From assembly GCA_027622555.1 (NCBI GenBank), contig JAQBYJ010000044.1, positions 1-42,154 on the forward strand: DNA of 42,154 nucleotides, read 5' to 3'. Shown one piece after another: positions 6,315 to 15,407 of this stretch. Positions within the stretch are counted from its first letter, which is position 1; each line of letters starts with the position of its first letter. Made by a program: the position numbers and the translations under genes. Source of the DNA: Verrucomicrobiota bacterium. GTDB taxonomy: Bacteria; Verrucomicrobiota; Verrucomicrobiia; Opitutales; UBA2995. The notes beneath the pieces were generated by a model, which worked only from the letters and a program-made list of their open reading frames with translations, was not told where the DNA came from and searched no databases.

Positions 6315-8456
6315 ATGAGTAGAAGAAAGATTACCCCTATTTATCTCAAACGATTATGGATCGTTGGTTTCCTGCTGCTCTCAGCAAGCTGCTTATTCGG
6401 GACTCCTGCGGAAGATTCTTTCACGGAGGAGCAACGCGCTTACTGGGTTTTCCAACCCATCTCACAACCGAAGGTTCCGACGGTGCGGGCCAAGGATTGG
6501 ATCAGAAATCCTATCGATGCTTTCATTTTGCAAGGCATCGAAAGTCGCAAACTGACTCCGGCAAATGAGGCTGATCGACGCACCTTAATCCGCCGAGCCA
6601 GCCTGGACTTATTGGGGTTGCCTCCGACGCCTGAAGCAGTCGACGCCTTTATCAATGACCCGGCACCCAATGCGTATGAAAAGCTAATCGACCAGCTTCT
6701 TGAATCACCACGCTATGGAGAACGTTATGCCCGCCATTGGCTGGACCTCGTCCGCTATGCGGACACGGACGGATTCAAAGCGGATGTTCTTCGACCCAAT
6801 GCCTGGCGCTACCGGGATTATGTGATTGAATCGCTAAACAGCGACAAGTCCTATGCGCAATTTGTGCAGGAGCAGATCGCCGGCGACGAACTTTATCCGA
6901 ACAATGACGAGGCCAAAAAAGCCACCGGATATTTACGCCTCTGGCCGTATGAGGATAATCAACCGGACATGACCCGTCATTGGGAAGCCACACTGGATGA
7001 CATCGCCGATGTTTCCGGAGATGTGTTTCTTGGGATGAGCATGAAGTGTGCGCGTTGTCACGACCACAAGTTTGATGCGATTACCCAAAAAGATTACTTT
7101 CGATTTCGATCATTCTTTTCCGCAATTTCACCATGGGAGGACATTCACCTCGGTGGCGAGGATGCGGATAAAAGGTACCGTACGGAATTAGCAACGTGGG
7201 AAAGTATGACCCTGGGTATACGCACCGAAATGGAGGCTCTAAAAGTTGGACCCTTGGAAAAGGAGAAGGCTTTAGCCAGAGCAAAACTTCCAACATATAT
7301 GAAGGAAATTTTGGATAAGCCTGAACGCACGCCCTACGAGGAGCAACTCACTCGTTTTGCCTATAAATTAATCGACTCTCGATCGGAAATCAGATTCCAG
7401 GCGGAATTAGACAAAGAAGAGAAGGTGCGTTGGGCAGCATTGGAAAAAGAACTTCGGGCGTTCGACGCTTACAAACCTCAACGTGAACAAGTTGCCGCGG
7501 TCAAGGATATCGGAGCAACAGCCCCCAAGTCCTACCTCGAAGGCAAAAACGGACGTGAACTTATTGAGCCCGGATACCTCTCCATTTTGGATCCGCAAGA
7601 CGCCACCATCGTCTCATTGAATAACGTCTCTGAAACAACCGGGCAACGTGCGACCCTCGCGCTCTGGCTGACAGATGAAGAAAATCCATTGAGCGTGCGA
7701 GTCATGGTAAACCGTTTGTGGCAGTGGCATTTCGGAACCGGAATCGTACCTTCGAGTAATGACTTCGGTGTTCTCGGCGGGGAACCCTCCCACCCCGAGT
7801 TACTGGACTGGTTGTCACGAAAGTTCGTTGAAGAGGGATGGAGCCTAAAATCCATGCACCGTTTGATGATGACTTCTGCAACCTATCGACAAAGCTCGAC
7901 TCCCAGAGATGCCGATATCGCAGAGAAGGCGGATGCAGACAATCGCTACTTGTCCTGGATGCCGGTTCGGCGCATGGATGCGGAACAATTGCGCGACGCT
8001 CTCCTTTCGGTCAGTGGTGAGATCGATACCACCATGGGCGGCCCCGCTGTAGAAGAAGAGAATTCTCCGCGCCGATCCATTTATGTGATCAATAAGCGCA
8101 ACAAAGAAATGACGATGATGAACTCATTCGATACTCCCGACCTTCACAACAGCTGTTCACTTCGTGACGTCACTACAACTCCGATACAAGCTCTGGCATT
8201 GTTAAACGGCGATTGGACCCTATCACGGGCCAAACAATTTGCAGACCAGGTTTTAAGTAAACAAGGAGCCAGCACTGAAGACCGGATTACCACGGCTTAC
8301 CTTACGGCCTTAGGCCGTGGTCCGACCGAAGAGGACATCATCGATGCACGTAACTTTCTTGAATCAGTAGAACCCAAAGGTGATGCGTACAGGACAGCCT
8401 GGGCAGACTTCTGTCATGTATTGATGAACACCAACGAATTTGTTTACAGCAATTAA
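6315..8456 (+). CDS. DUF1549/DUF1553 (PSCyt2-PSD1) exported protein
   Basis: The product (~713 residues) combines PSCyt2/DUF1549 (roughly residues 45-260) with PSD1/DUF1553 (roughly 450-690), an arrangement abundant in Planctomycetes and Verrucomicrobia. DUF1549 hallmarks are RNPIDAFILQGIESRKL, LIRRASLDLLGLPPTPEAV and RYGERYARHWLDLVRYADTDGF. A CxxCH haem-type motif (CARCHDHKFDAI) starts near residue 245. DUF1553 hallmarks are VRVMVNRLWQWHFGTGIV, SNDFGVLGGEPSHPELLDWL and RRMDAEQLRDALL. The N-terminal cytochrome (PSCyt1) found in many longer relatives is absent. I place the start at 6315 (MSRRKITPIYLKRLW); the following hydrophobic run ends LLSASC, a possible lipobox. It lies 9 bases before a DUF1501 gene, the usual partner. 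The pair is thought to act in extracellular catabolism, but its reaction is unknown. Confidence 0.9.
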   Translation: MSRRKITPIYLKRLWIVGFLLLSASCLFGTPAEDSFTEEQRAYWVFQPISQPKVPTVRAKDWIRNPIDAFILQGIESRKLTPANEADRRTLIRRASLDLLGLPPTPEAVDAFINDPAPNAYEKLIDQLLESPRYGERYARHWLDLVRYADTDGFKADVLRPNAWRYRDYVIESLNSDKSYAQFVQEQIAGDELYPNNDEAKKATGYLRLWPYEDNQPDMTRHWEATLDDIADVSGDVFLGMSMKCARCHDHKFDAITQKDYFRFRSFFSAISPWEDIHLGGEDADKRYRTELATWESMTLGIRTEMEALKVGPLEKEKALARAKLPTYMKEILDKPERTPYEEQLTRFAYKLIDSRSEIRFQAELDKEEKVRWAALEKELRAFDAYKPQREQVAAVKDIGATAPKSYLEGKNGRELIEPGYLSILDPQDATIVSLNNVSETTGQRATLALWLTDEENPLSVRVMVNRLWQWHFGTGIVPSSNDFGVLGGEPSHPELLDWLSRKFVEEGWSLKSMHRLMMTSATYRQSSTPRDADIAEKADADNRYLSWMPVRRMDAEQLRDALLSVSGEIDTTMGGPAVEEENSPRRSIYVINKRNKEMTMMNSFDTPDLHNSCSLRDVTTTPIQALALLNGDWTLSRAKQFADQVLSKQGASTEDRITTAYLTALGRGPTEEDIIDARNFLESVEPKGDAYRTAWADFCHVLMNTNEFVYSN

Positions 8457-8465
8457 AGAAATCCC

Positions 8466-9914
8466 ATGGGCAACAGTCAAAACACCTTTATAAAATCGAT
8501 GGCGCATATGGAATATTCTTTTTCGCGCAGGGACTTTCTCATGCGCGCCGGAGGTGGAGCAGCCAGTGTTGCCCTCGCCGGCATGCTCGGATTCGAAACC
8601 CTAAGTGCAGCGGCAAAAAATCCACTGGCGCCAAAGGCCGGACAGCATAAAGCAACGGCGAAACGCGTCATATTTCTGTTTATGGAAGGCGGACCGAGTC
8701 ATATCGATATGTTCGATCCTAAGCCCCTTTTAAATAAACTTCATGGGACCACACTGCCGAAGAGTTTCAAGGAACCGGTCACCGCCATGGGAGAACAAGG
8801 ATCACCACTGATGGGATCCCCCAGAACCTGGAAACAATATGGCGAGAGTGGACTTTCCGTTTCCGACTGGTGCCCAAACATTGCCAAGCATGCGGATGAA
8901 TTGGCAGTGATTCGTTCTTGTCAGGCCGATGGCTTAAATCACGTGGGCTCTGTTTGCCAAATGAACACAGGATCCGTGGTGGGTGGCCGTCCCTCACTCG
9001 GTGCCTGGGCCATTTACGGTCTTGGTTCACTAAACAAAAACCTACCCTCCTTCGTCGTCTTAACGGACGGAAAGAAACTACCGCTCGGTGGCGTTCGTAA
9101 CTGGGGCACCGGATTCATGCCGGCAACCTATCAAGGTACTTTATTTCAACAGGGTACGGTACCAATTCCCAATCTGGATCCACCGAAAGGAGTATCGGAT
9201 ACGCGTCAGAAGTTGAAACTGGATCTGCTCTCCAACCTGAATCGAAGGCATGCACAACAAAACGCATTTGATGACGAGCTCGAAGCTAGAATTGAATCTT
9301 ATGAAATGGCTTACCGTATGCAGGCAGATGCTCCTGAAGCGGTTGATCTTTCACAAGAAAGCGAGGCTACCAAATCGATGTATGGTTTGGACCGAGAAGT
9401 TACAGAACCCTTCGGAAAACAATGCTTGCAAGCACGACGCCTGGTTGAAAGAGGTGTGCGCTTTGTCCAGGTCTATAGCGGATCGGGCAGCGGCTGGGAC
9501 ACGCATGCAAATCACGAAGAACGTGGCCAGAGACTCTGTGAGTCCATGGACCAGCCGGTGGCCGCATTATTGACGGATTTAAAAAGGCGTGGACTGCTCG
9601 AAGATACGTTAGTCGTTTGGGGTGGAGAATTTGGAAGAACCCCGATGAGTGAAAAAGGAAATGGTCGGGATCACAATCCATTTGGCTTCACCATGTGGAT
9701 GGCAGGGGGTGGAATAAAAGGAGGCCAGGTCATCGGCTCGACCGACGAACTGGGTCTGTGGGCCGTTTCTGAAAAAATACATGTGCATGATCTGCACGCG
9801 TCCATCTTGCATGCCTTGGGTTTGGATCATATGAACCTCGAGTTCAAAAAAGGCGGGCGTCTCGAAAGACCCACTATCAACGTCGGCCACGTAGTGGAAA
9901 AGCTATTTGTTTAG
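8466..9914 (+). CDS. DUF1501 Tat-exported sulfatase-like protein
   Basis: DUF1501 proteins belong to the alkaline phosphatase/sulfatase-like fold. The product (up to 482 residues) carries a twin-arginine signal, SRRDFLMRAGGGAASVALAG, so it is probably exported folded. Family features follow: KRVIFLFMEGGPSHIDMFDPKP near the start of the mature part, SCQADGLNH, GSGWDTHANHEERGQRLCESMD, and the C-terminal VVWGGEFGRTPMSEKGNGRDHNPFGFTMWMAGGGIKGG, whose Glu/Arg/Asp/His residues are typical. Possible starts are 8466, 8499 and 8508; the shorter ones bring the Tat motif closer to the N-terminus. It directly follows its usual DUF1549/DUF1553 partner and is probably co-transcribed with it. Confidence 0.92.
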   Translation: MGNSQNTFIKSMAHMEYSFSRRDFLMRAGGGAASVALAGMLGFETLSAAAKNPLAPKAGQHKATAKRVIFLFMEGGPSHIDMFDPKPLLNKLHGTTLPKSFKEPVTAMGEQGSPLMGSPRTWKQYGESGLSVSDWCPNIAKHADELAVIRSCQADGLNHVGSVCQMNTGSVVGGRPSLGAWAIYGLGSLNKNLPSFVVLTDGKKLPLGGVRNWGTGFMPATYQGTLFQQGTVPIPNLDPPKGVSDTRQKLKLDLLSNLNRRHAQQNAFDDELEARIESYEMAYRMQADAPEAVDLSQESEATKSMYGLDREVTEPFGKQCLQARRLVERGVRFVQVYSGSGSGWDTHANHEERGQRLCESMDQPVAALLTDLKRRGLLEDTLVVWGGEFGRTPMSEKGNGRDHNPFGFTMWMAGGGIKGGQVIGSTDELGLWAVSEKIHVHDLHASILHALGLDHMNLEFKKGGRLERPTINVGHVVEKLFV

Positions 9915-9946
9915 TTCGATAGCTCGGGTTTGTTTTCAGGCACCCG

Positions 9947-11563
9947 CTAGGCTCCGAGCGATTCGTTAAATTCTCTGAAAAACATAATTAGAATAATGCC
10001 GCTTCCCAGAAAACTGCCGAAAGCGAGTTGGATAGCCTGGGATACATTGAGCACAATACTTAAATAAACTACCAAGCTGGCCAGGATCAGGGAAATACCG
10101 AAGCTCATACTGGCTGATAAACTAATGATGCTCTTGGATACTTCCCGAAGATGGTGCACTTCCTTGAAATAGTATTTTGCGAAAACTATAAACAGTATCA
10201 GGGCGATGAATCCTCCGTCATCCATCGGAGGATGAGTAAGTAGCGCGTCGTAGAGGCCGTGAGCGATTATTGCGACTCCGAAAATAAACAGAAAGTCGTT
10301 GTAGCTATACCCCCGGGTTTTCCACATCCGGCAAAAAAACAATCCACTCATTCCGGTAAGAGAAATATGGAAAAAATTGGCTGTTAAAAAACGACCCGCG
10401 ACGCCGGTTCCCATTGAACTGATCAGGTAGTTAAAATTTTCTACGTAGGCGAAGCCCAACCCGACAAAACTGGCAACGAGTAGAAACTCGAGTTCGTTCC
10501 GTCGCCTGATCAGGATAGGCGTCAGGGGAATAAACAAAAGCAGTTTGCAAACTTCCTCCCGCAATCCCACCGTAGCAATAAAGTAGACGATACTGTGGAA
10601 AAGATCTTCGCCTTCCGATATCGGGAGATACAGATCCTCCAATACGATCCAGAACCGGCCAGGCGTTATGCTTAACATTCCCAAAAGCAAACCCAGGAAA
10701 CAAAGAACAGGTGTCCATTTGTCGAAACGACTTGCCTGACCAAGCTGCAATAAAAGCGTGCCCCAAACAAGCATGGCAATGGTAGCCAAAATAAAGCTGC
10801 CCGGCTCAAGCCCGACTAATTGACCAATCATAATCCACTTTACAGTCGATAGCCAATCGCGGTTATGAGTTGCCAACTCCCTTCGTATCCAGGGATCGAA
10901 TGCATCCTCATAATCCGGATTATTCGCCAGTTCTTCCAAGGCATTAAAGTCTTTGCGATAGTGACGATTGATTACAGCTTGTTTTCTTGCCCATAAGGCT
11001 TCGGAAAACTCTCCCTCCTTCAGCAAAAATGGATACGCGTTGTCGTATAACTCTTTGTTACTTTCCAAAAGCGCAAGTACTTGATTGGCGTAACGTGGAG
11101 TAGGATTCGTTTCCCCGAGTTCTTTTAGTTGCGCGGCGGCATCGGGCTCTTCGCCCAGCGCATCGACAAATAAAAACACTAAACTAAAATCGACCGCTGA
11201 AAGGTACTTCCGAAATAAAATTTCAAACCGGGCATGACCATCACCTAGAATCCAATAACTTAAAAAAGGAATCTCTGTCAGTAATTCTTCGGTTTCAATT
11301 TCCCCGGATTTCAATGAATCCTCTACCAGCAAAAAAACCACTTCTGTCAATTCACTCTGAAGGTCACCGGCTTGTGAAAACTCTGAAAGATTTGCAGAAA
11401 AATACGTTTCAACCCGCGATTGAAGCGAAAGCTCACTCTTGAAATCAAAACGACTGAGTACGAACCCTGTTACGATTCCCAAAAGAACCGTCCCGATACA
11501 AAGCTTCCAGAGAAAAGAACGGCTATGAGATTTTTCAAAAACCTGAGACTTGAGATGCGTCAT
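9947..11563 (-). CDS. PrsW-type intramembrane metalloprotease
   Basis: The 538-residue protein has an N-terminal transmembrane helix (residues 20-37), a long soluble helical region (about 40-240), then a multi-pass C-terminal half. That half carries the PrsW/CPBP-type motifs in order: GLREEVCK (Glu336-Glu337), FAYVENFNYL (Glu375-Asn376), NFFHISLTG (His399) and IIAHGLYDA (His435-Asp439). In Bacillus, PrsW cleaves the anti-sigma factor RsiW; the substrate here is unknown. The extra N-terminal domain makes it longer than typical PrsW (about 220 residues). It follows the exostosin-like gene on the same strand with a 66-base gap, and converges on the DUF1501 gene. A hairpin lies directly before the start codon, with no visible Shine-Dalgarno. 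Confidence 0.82.
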   Translation of the reverse strand: MTHLKSQVFEKSHSRSFLWKLCIGTVLLGIVTGFVLSRFDFKSELSLQSRVETYFSANLSEFSQAGDLQSELTEVVFLLVEDSLKSGEIETEELLTEIPFLSYWILGDGHARFEILFRKYLSAVDFSLVFLFVDALGEEPDAAAQLKELGETNPTPRYANQVLALLESNKELYDNAYPFLLKEGEFSEALWARKQAVINRHYRKDFNALEELANNPDYEDAFDPWIRRELATHNRDWLSTVKWIMIGQLVGLEPGSFILATIAMLVWGTLLLQLGQASRFDKWTPVLCFLGLLLGMLSITPGRFWIVLEDLYLPISEGEDLFHSIVYFIATVGLREEVCKLLLFIPLTPILIRRRNELEFLLVASFVGLGFAYVENFNYLISSMGTGVAGRFLTANFFHISLTGMSGLFFCRMWKTRGYSYNDFLFIFGVAIIAHGLYDALLTHPPMDDGGFIALILFIVFAKYYFKEVHHLREVSKSIISLSASMSFGISLILASLVVYLSIVLNVSQAIQLAFGSFLGSGIILIMFFREFNESLGA

Positions 11564-11565
11564 TC

Positions 11566-11589
11566 AAAAAGAGGCTTTTTCAAAAGCCT
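11566..11589 (-). terminator. Hairpin with T run before PrsW start
   Basis: On the minus strand AGGCTTTT pairs perfectly with AAAAGCCT across GA and is followed by CTTTTTG, the form of an intrinsic terminator. It sits between the exostosin-like gene and the PrsW-like gene, ending two bases before the assigned PrsW ATG. It may terminate the upstream transcript or act as an attenuator. Confidence 0.5.
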
Positions 11590-11629
11590 GGGAAGGTCAA
11601 GAAAGCTGATAAACCTAACCCTATGAGGG

Positions 11630-12628
11630 TCATCTACCGTTCATAGTTTCTAAAGACCGCTCAACTATGTAGCGCGCAACACTGGATTCACTCACCATAT
11701 TTTCCCACCAGGCAATGGTCTCGTTCTGGCGCTGCAATAGCAAATCTTCGTCCGAAAGAACTCCTTTTATAGTGGACAAAACATTTTTCCAGGAATCAAA
11801 AAACACAAAAGGTGCCGTCTTGTAGAAATAGTGATCAGGCAAGCTCTCAGAAAAGATGACACACCCTGCTCTGGCAGCTTCTATGTGTCGAAAGGATTCC
11901 AATGCACGCCCCCTGGGACAAAGGGCTATCTTGGAATTCATCAACAATTCATTAAAACTCCGCGGATCAAGAACCCCTTCATAAAAATTATCCGCATGAA
12001 AATGAATAAATGAATTCGACAACCTTCGGATTTTTTTCCGTCTAAGGATTTTCAAATAAAGCCGGGATATAACTCGATCCAAACGAGGGTTGATACTTGG
12101 TAAATATTGAAGCGAGGTAAGCGAACGATAAAGCTCATGCCTATGCGGCTCAATTCTACCCGAAAAAAACACGTCATTTCCCCGTTGGTTAACCGGTAAT
12201 TTTGAGGAGTTCATTGAATCTCCTGAATACCCGGCTGGCAGTGGGAAAAGAGGAACACTCTCTGGGCTATCGGGGATAAAGTTTTTGAAAACCGCATCAA
12301 AATCCTTGGTCAAATAAGTAGGAACCGAACCCGTTTCATCCGAGATAAGAATCAGGATGCGACGCCGTTCCTTATTTTGAATAAAAATCGGTTCTGGTAC
12401 AAGATCCAATGGATTATAGTAATGCACATAAATATCTATCTCATCACTAAAGTTGATCGATGCCCGAACGTTACCAACTACTTCTCGAATATACTGTTGG
12501 TCGAAAAGTTTCTCGAATCTGGAAATTACATTACAGTAATAAAAAGAGCTTCCGTTCGAAGTTTTATAAACTTTCGCCGAATCCGTTTCTTGATATTTTA
12601 CTTCTAATCTATTTTCCGATAAATCCAT
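11630..12628 (-). CDS. Exostosin-like glycosyltransferase (GT47-type)
   Basis: The 332-residue protein resembles the exostosin/GT47 fold in its C-terminal half. The segment FNELLMNSKIALCPRG, ESFRHIEAARAGCVIFSESLPDHYFY (about residues 225-275) is the typical nucleotide-sugar binding pattern, with the conserved Glu and the (E/A)AxxAGC run. It has no signal peptide or membrane segment, so cytoplasmic transfer of a sugar to a surface glycan is the likely role. The acceptor and donor cannot be predicted. The N-terminal half (VVGNVRASINFSDEIDIYVHYY) is family-like but divergent. It stands alone apart from the PrsW-type gene downstream, and its 5' side is a ~375-base gap. No other polysaccharide biosynthesis genes are nearby. 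Confidence 0.72.
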   Translation of the reverse strand: MDLSENRLEVKYQETDSAKVYKTSNGSSFYYCNVISRFEKLFDQQYIREVVGNVRASINFSDEIDIYVHYYNPLDLVPEPIFIQNKERRRILILISDETGSVPTYLTKDFDAVFKNFIPDSPESVPLFPLPAGYSGDSMNSSKLPVNQRGNDVFFSGRIEPHRHELYRSLTSLQYLPSINPRLDRVISRLYLKILRRKKIRRLSNSFIHFHADNFYEGVLDPRSFNELLMNSKIALCPRGRALESFRHIEAARAGCVIFSESLPDHYFYKTAPFVFFDSWKNVLSTIKGVLSDEDLLLQRQNETIAWWENMVSESSVARYIVERSLETMNGR

Positions 12629-13003
12629 AGAATTAACACAGGATATTTTATTTCTAGTTCACGAACAGCAAGAGTTTTTCCAATGACAGATTGAAGCTCG
12701 TATTGGAGTTACTTAGGAGACCTCCTAGAAAATATGCAGAATAGTCGACCTTCGGTCCTGATTTTAAAACATTTCATTATTTTTTAAAGAATCGAAAGGG
12801 CGGTCAATTTCGTCGTATGGCAACTACAGGCACCTTCAATCCCCAAATTTTCAGTAGTATACAAGATCGTCTTAAACGATTTTTACTTTATTAAAAGGGT
12901 CAATTAATTTTCCTTGGATCACTCACATTGACTTTCTTCCTGAACTCTCAAGAATATAACACCGCTTAATAAGCGTTTGCGGCGGCGACCCGGAAAATCC
13001 AAA
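12629..13003. other. A/T-rich gap
   Basis: About 375 bases with no convincing gene on either strand. It contains GGAGACCTCC, a short palindrome near 12717-12726, and A/T-rich stretches that could hold the promoter of the exostosin-like gene. No confident site was identified. Confidence 0.4.
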
Positions 13004-13159
13004 ATGAATCGAAAAGAATTTCTAAAACTATCTTCCAGCATCATCGGAGGCCTCGCAATTCCCGGCGTATTCGAGGACTCTATTTACGCGGCAGTACCCG
13101 GTGAACTATATAGCGCTCGGCTTGATAAATCGTACCTGATAAAATGTATTACTGGATAG
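13004..13159 (+). pseudogene. Signal-peptide-like 5' gene remnant
   Basis: A 51-codon frame from the ATG at 13004 begins MNRKEFLKLSSSIIGGLAIPGVF, typical of Tat-like leader sequences of exported verrucomicrobial proteins, though with an Arg-Lys pair rather than Arg-Arg. After about 40 residues it ends at a stop without a mature domain. I read it as the 5' remnant of an exported protein. A complete 51-residue peptide is possible but less likely. Confidence 0.45.
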
Positions 13160-13170
13160 CCAAAGGACAT

Positions 13171-13260
13171 CTATTCAAAGTACTCTACAGTTACCACCGT
13201 CTCGTCCGACGAATCCATGACCTCGAGAAAGTAAAACTTTGCAGTAGAATACTCCTTGAA
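13171..13260 (-). pseudogene. Possible 3' gene remnant
   Basis: Reading leftward from about 13260, roughly 30 codons have protein-like composition (VTFKEYSTAKFYFLEVMDSS then VVTVEYFE) before TAG at 13171-13173. An in-frame stop lies just upstream of this stretch. It looks like the C-terminal end of a lost secreted beta-rich protein. The family is not recognised. Confidence 0.3.
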
Positions 13261-13307
13261 CGTTACCTGAATCCTTCAGTGCAAGGCGGGTGAATGCACC
13301 ACATATT

Positions 13308-13694
13308 ATGAAACCCATATTATTACTTAAACTTGAAGGCCTGGCTATTTTCCTGACTTCAGTCACTGCATACCAAACATTAGAATTCAACTGGTGGTTA
13401 TTCCTTTCATTATTTCTCATTCCCGACCTGTTCATGCTCGGCTATATCATTAATAAGGAAATAGGAGCGATACTGTACAACGTCGCTCATACCTATGTGC
13501 TTCCACTTATTCTTGCGGCCGTATCCCTGGGATATTCGCGGCTTACTTTAATGGCAATTTCACTTATTTGGATCGCGCACATTGGATTCGATCGCCTTCT
13601 CGGTTACGGATTAAAATATAGTACAGGATTCAAGGATACCCACCTCGGCATTCTTAATTCTGGTGATAAAATCCTCACCAAGCATTCGTTGTAG
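13308..13694 (+). CDS. DUF4260 family membrane protein
   Basis: The ~128-residue protein has four hydrophobic segments and the DUF4260 C-terminal signature: IWIAHIGFDRLLGYGLKYSTGFKDTHLG. This family is widespread in bacteria, sits in the inner membrane and has no known function. I prefer the ATG at 13308 (MKPILLLKLEGLAIF) to 13290, because family members begin with this motif. It converges on the kelch gene with 15 bases between stops. Nothing nearby suggests a partner. Confidence 0.85.
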   Translation: MKPILLLKLEGLAIFLTSVTAYQTLEFNWWLFLSLFLIPDLFMLGYIINKEIGAILYNVAHTYVLPLILAAVSLGYSRLTLMAISLIWIAHIGFDRLLGYGLKYSTGFKDTHLGILNSGDKILTKHSL

Positions 13695-13709
13695 TTTCTG
13701 AAAAACTTC

Positions 13710-14560
13710 TTACAGGCATTCAAGCGACACATGGAATACCTGGTGCTGAGTTCCGCCGCTACTGCCACCTTCTGAAACACCTCCACCCGGCAGATAAATA
13801 AGTCCATCAATAAACGCCGCACCGGTTACCCCATGGACCGGGATTGGAAATGGCTCCAACTGAGTCCAGCTGTCGGTTTTCGGATTATAAACTTCCACCT
13901 CCTCAAAGACGCCATGGGTGGCGGAGTCGTCACCCTCTCCGCCAAAAACGTAGAAGCAACCGTTAGCAGTTATTCCATTACATCCACTGCGAATGGTCGG
14001 CATCGGGGCTTTGACGCTCCATTCGTTGGATTCAGGATCGTATGCATAAACAGTGTTAACAAAAGGACCAACGCCATTTGCAGTTACCTGGCCACCTATT
14101 AGATAAATCTTACCTGCAACACTCGCCGCCATTGTATGGTTGAGCGCTTGCGGCAGCGAAGTTCCATAACTCCAAACGTCTGTTTCCGGATCATAAATCT
14201 GGACAGTGGCGACGCTGATCCTCGACGAAGGATATCCGCCCAGCACATATATTTTCCCATTCAGTTCAGCAACCGACATCTCCGAATTGGCATCCAATAA
14301 TTCTGCCCGTGTACTCCAGGTGCTAACGACTCTAAAAAACTGACTGTCCAACTGTTCCTCACGAACCAACCTCAAAGGACTGGGAGTGTTCAGCATCGTT
14401 TCCCATTCTGCCAGGTCAGTGGACGTTTGCAGTTCTCCTCCATCATTCCACCCCAACAGAATATCGCCAGCCTCTCGTTCAATAACCAGATCGACCTGGG
14501 AAATCAAAGCGGCCGGCAGTATCAATCCGACAACAAGAGCACCCGGTACCTACCCATCAT
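13710..14560 (-). CDS. Secreted kelch-repeat protein, disrupted 5' end
   Basis: Four kelch-type blades are visible. They follow the pattern NGKIYVLGG...VQIYDPETDVWS, then GKIYLIGG...YAYDPESNEWS, then GCFYVFGG...EVYNPKTDSWT, then a last partial GLIYLPGGG. Before the blades lies a ~60-residue module (GELQTSTDLAEWETM...FFRVV) also seen in two other proteins here. In the kelch frame the first usable start is a TTG at 14525, giving a leader that is too short. An ATG-ATG at 14560 opens a leader (MMGRYRVLLL) one base out of frame, followed in the kelch frame by VGLILPAALISQ. A one-base frameshift would join them into a normal signal peptide. Kelch propellers of this kind are usually extracellular binding proteins. 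The exact ligand is unknown. Confidence 0.7.
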
Positions 14561-14585
14561 TCGCTGGTTGCCTTTGGTCGGACTC

Positions 14586-15407
14586 ATGCTTGGCAGCTTG
14601 TTCCTTCGAAGAGAACTTCCACCCTGGGTTTTTATGTGGTGTATCGCGTTCGCCTTGTTCTTCGGATTCAAATGGGCGGTTTTTATGGAGTGGGTCACTA
14701 GGAGAAAAAAGATCCGGTCCTACGATGCTTTTCGATTTTTTCTTCTTTGGCCGGGCATGGATATTGGTGAATTTCTCGGAGCCAAAGGAAAGGCTGTGCG
14801 AGCGACATTATTCGAATGGTTGGTGGCCATCCTTAAAACCGTTCTTGGAGCGTTGCTGGTTTGGGGTCTCACACCGCAAATTGAAGATCCCTTTTCCCGC
14901 GCATGGTCCGGTATGGTGGGATTGATCCTTATGCTTCATTTCGGTAGCTTTCAATTGCTTTCCATTGTGTGGCGCATTTTCGATGTGAAAGCGGAACCCA
15001 TCATGAAATCACCGTTACTCAGTCGTACGTTAAGTGAATTCTGGAGTGTACGTTGGAACCGGGCATTCAACAATTTGGCAAACGCGTATTTCTTTAAACC
15101 CATCTATCGAAAGATGGGGCTTCCTTGCGCCGTTGTATTCACGTTTCTGATGTCCGGTCTCATTCATGACCTGGTGATCTCAATTCCCGCAGGAGGTGGC
15201 TATGGGCTTCCTACTTTGTATTTTGCCTTCCAAGGCCTCGGTATTATAGCAGAGAGAAGCAAACCAGGAAAACAGCTAGGTATCTCTGACGGCGTGGGCG
15301 GAATCATCTTTACCTGGCTAATCCTTGTTGCGCCTGTGTTCCTACTATTTCACACTAGCTTTTTATACGAAGTCATGAATCCATTTTTAGACTTCTTACT
15401 ACTATGA
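14586..15407 (+). CDS. MBOAT/wax synthase-like acyltransferase
   Basis: The ~273-residue protein has about seven or eight hydrophobic segments. It carries the region FWSVRWNRAFNNLANAYFFKPIYRKMG, followed by FLMSGLIHDLVISIPAGGGYG, in which the His of GLIHD is the expected catalytic histidine of wax-synthase-like MBOAT enzymes. These transfer acyl groups to alcohols or sugars at the membrane. The start is uncertain: the frame stays open upstream to 14427, but that part is antisense to the kelch gene. I chose the ATG at 14586 (MLGSLFLRRELPPW); TTG codons at 14568 and 14574 are alternatives. Its stop overlaps the next start by four bases (ATGA), so the two are translationally coupled. The acyl acceptor is unknown. 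Confidence 0.72.
   Translation: MLGSLFLRRELPPWVFMWCIAFALFFGFKWAVFMEWVTRRKKIRSYDAFRFFLLWPGMDIGEFLGAKGKAVRATLFEWLVAILKTVLGALLVWGLTPQIEDPFSRAWSGMVGLILMLHFGSFQLLSIVWRIFDVKAEPIMKSPLLSRTLSEFWSVRWNRAFNNLANAYFFKPIYRKMGLPCAVVFTFLMSGLIHDLVISIPAGGGYGLPTLYFAFQGLGIIAERSKPGKQLGISDGVGGIIFTWLILVAPVFLLFHTSFLYEVMNPFLDFLLL

Noticed and set aside
14427-14585. Upstream extension of the MBOAT-like frame
   Set aside because: Antisense to the kelch N-terminal region; the family-like part begins near 14586.
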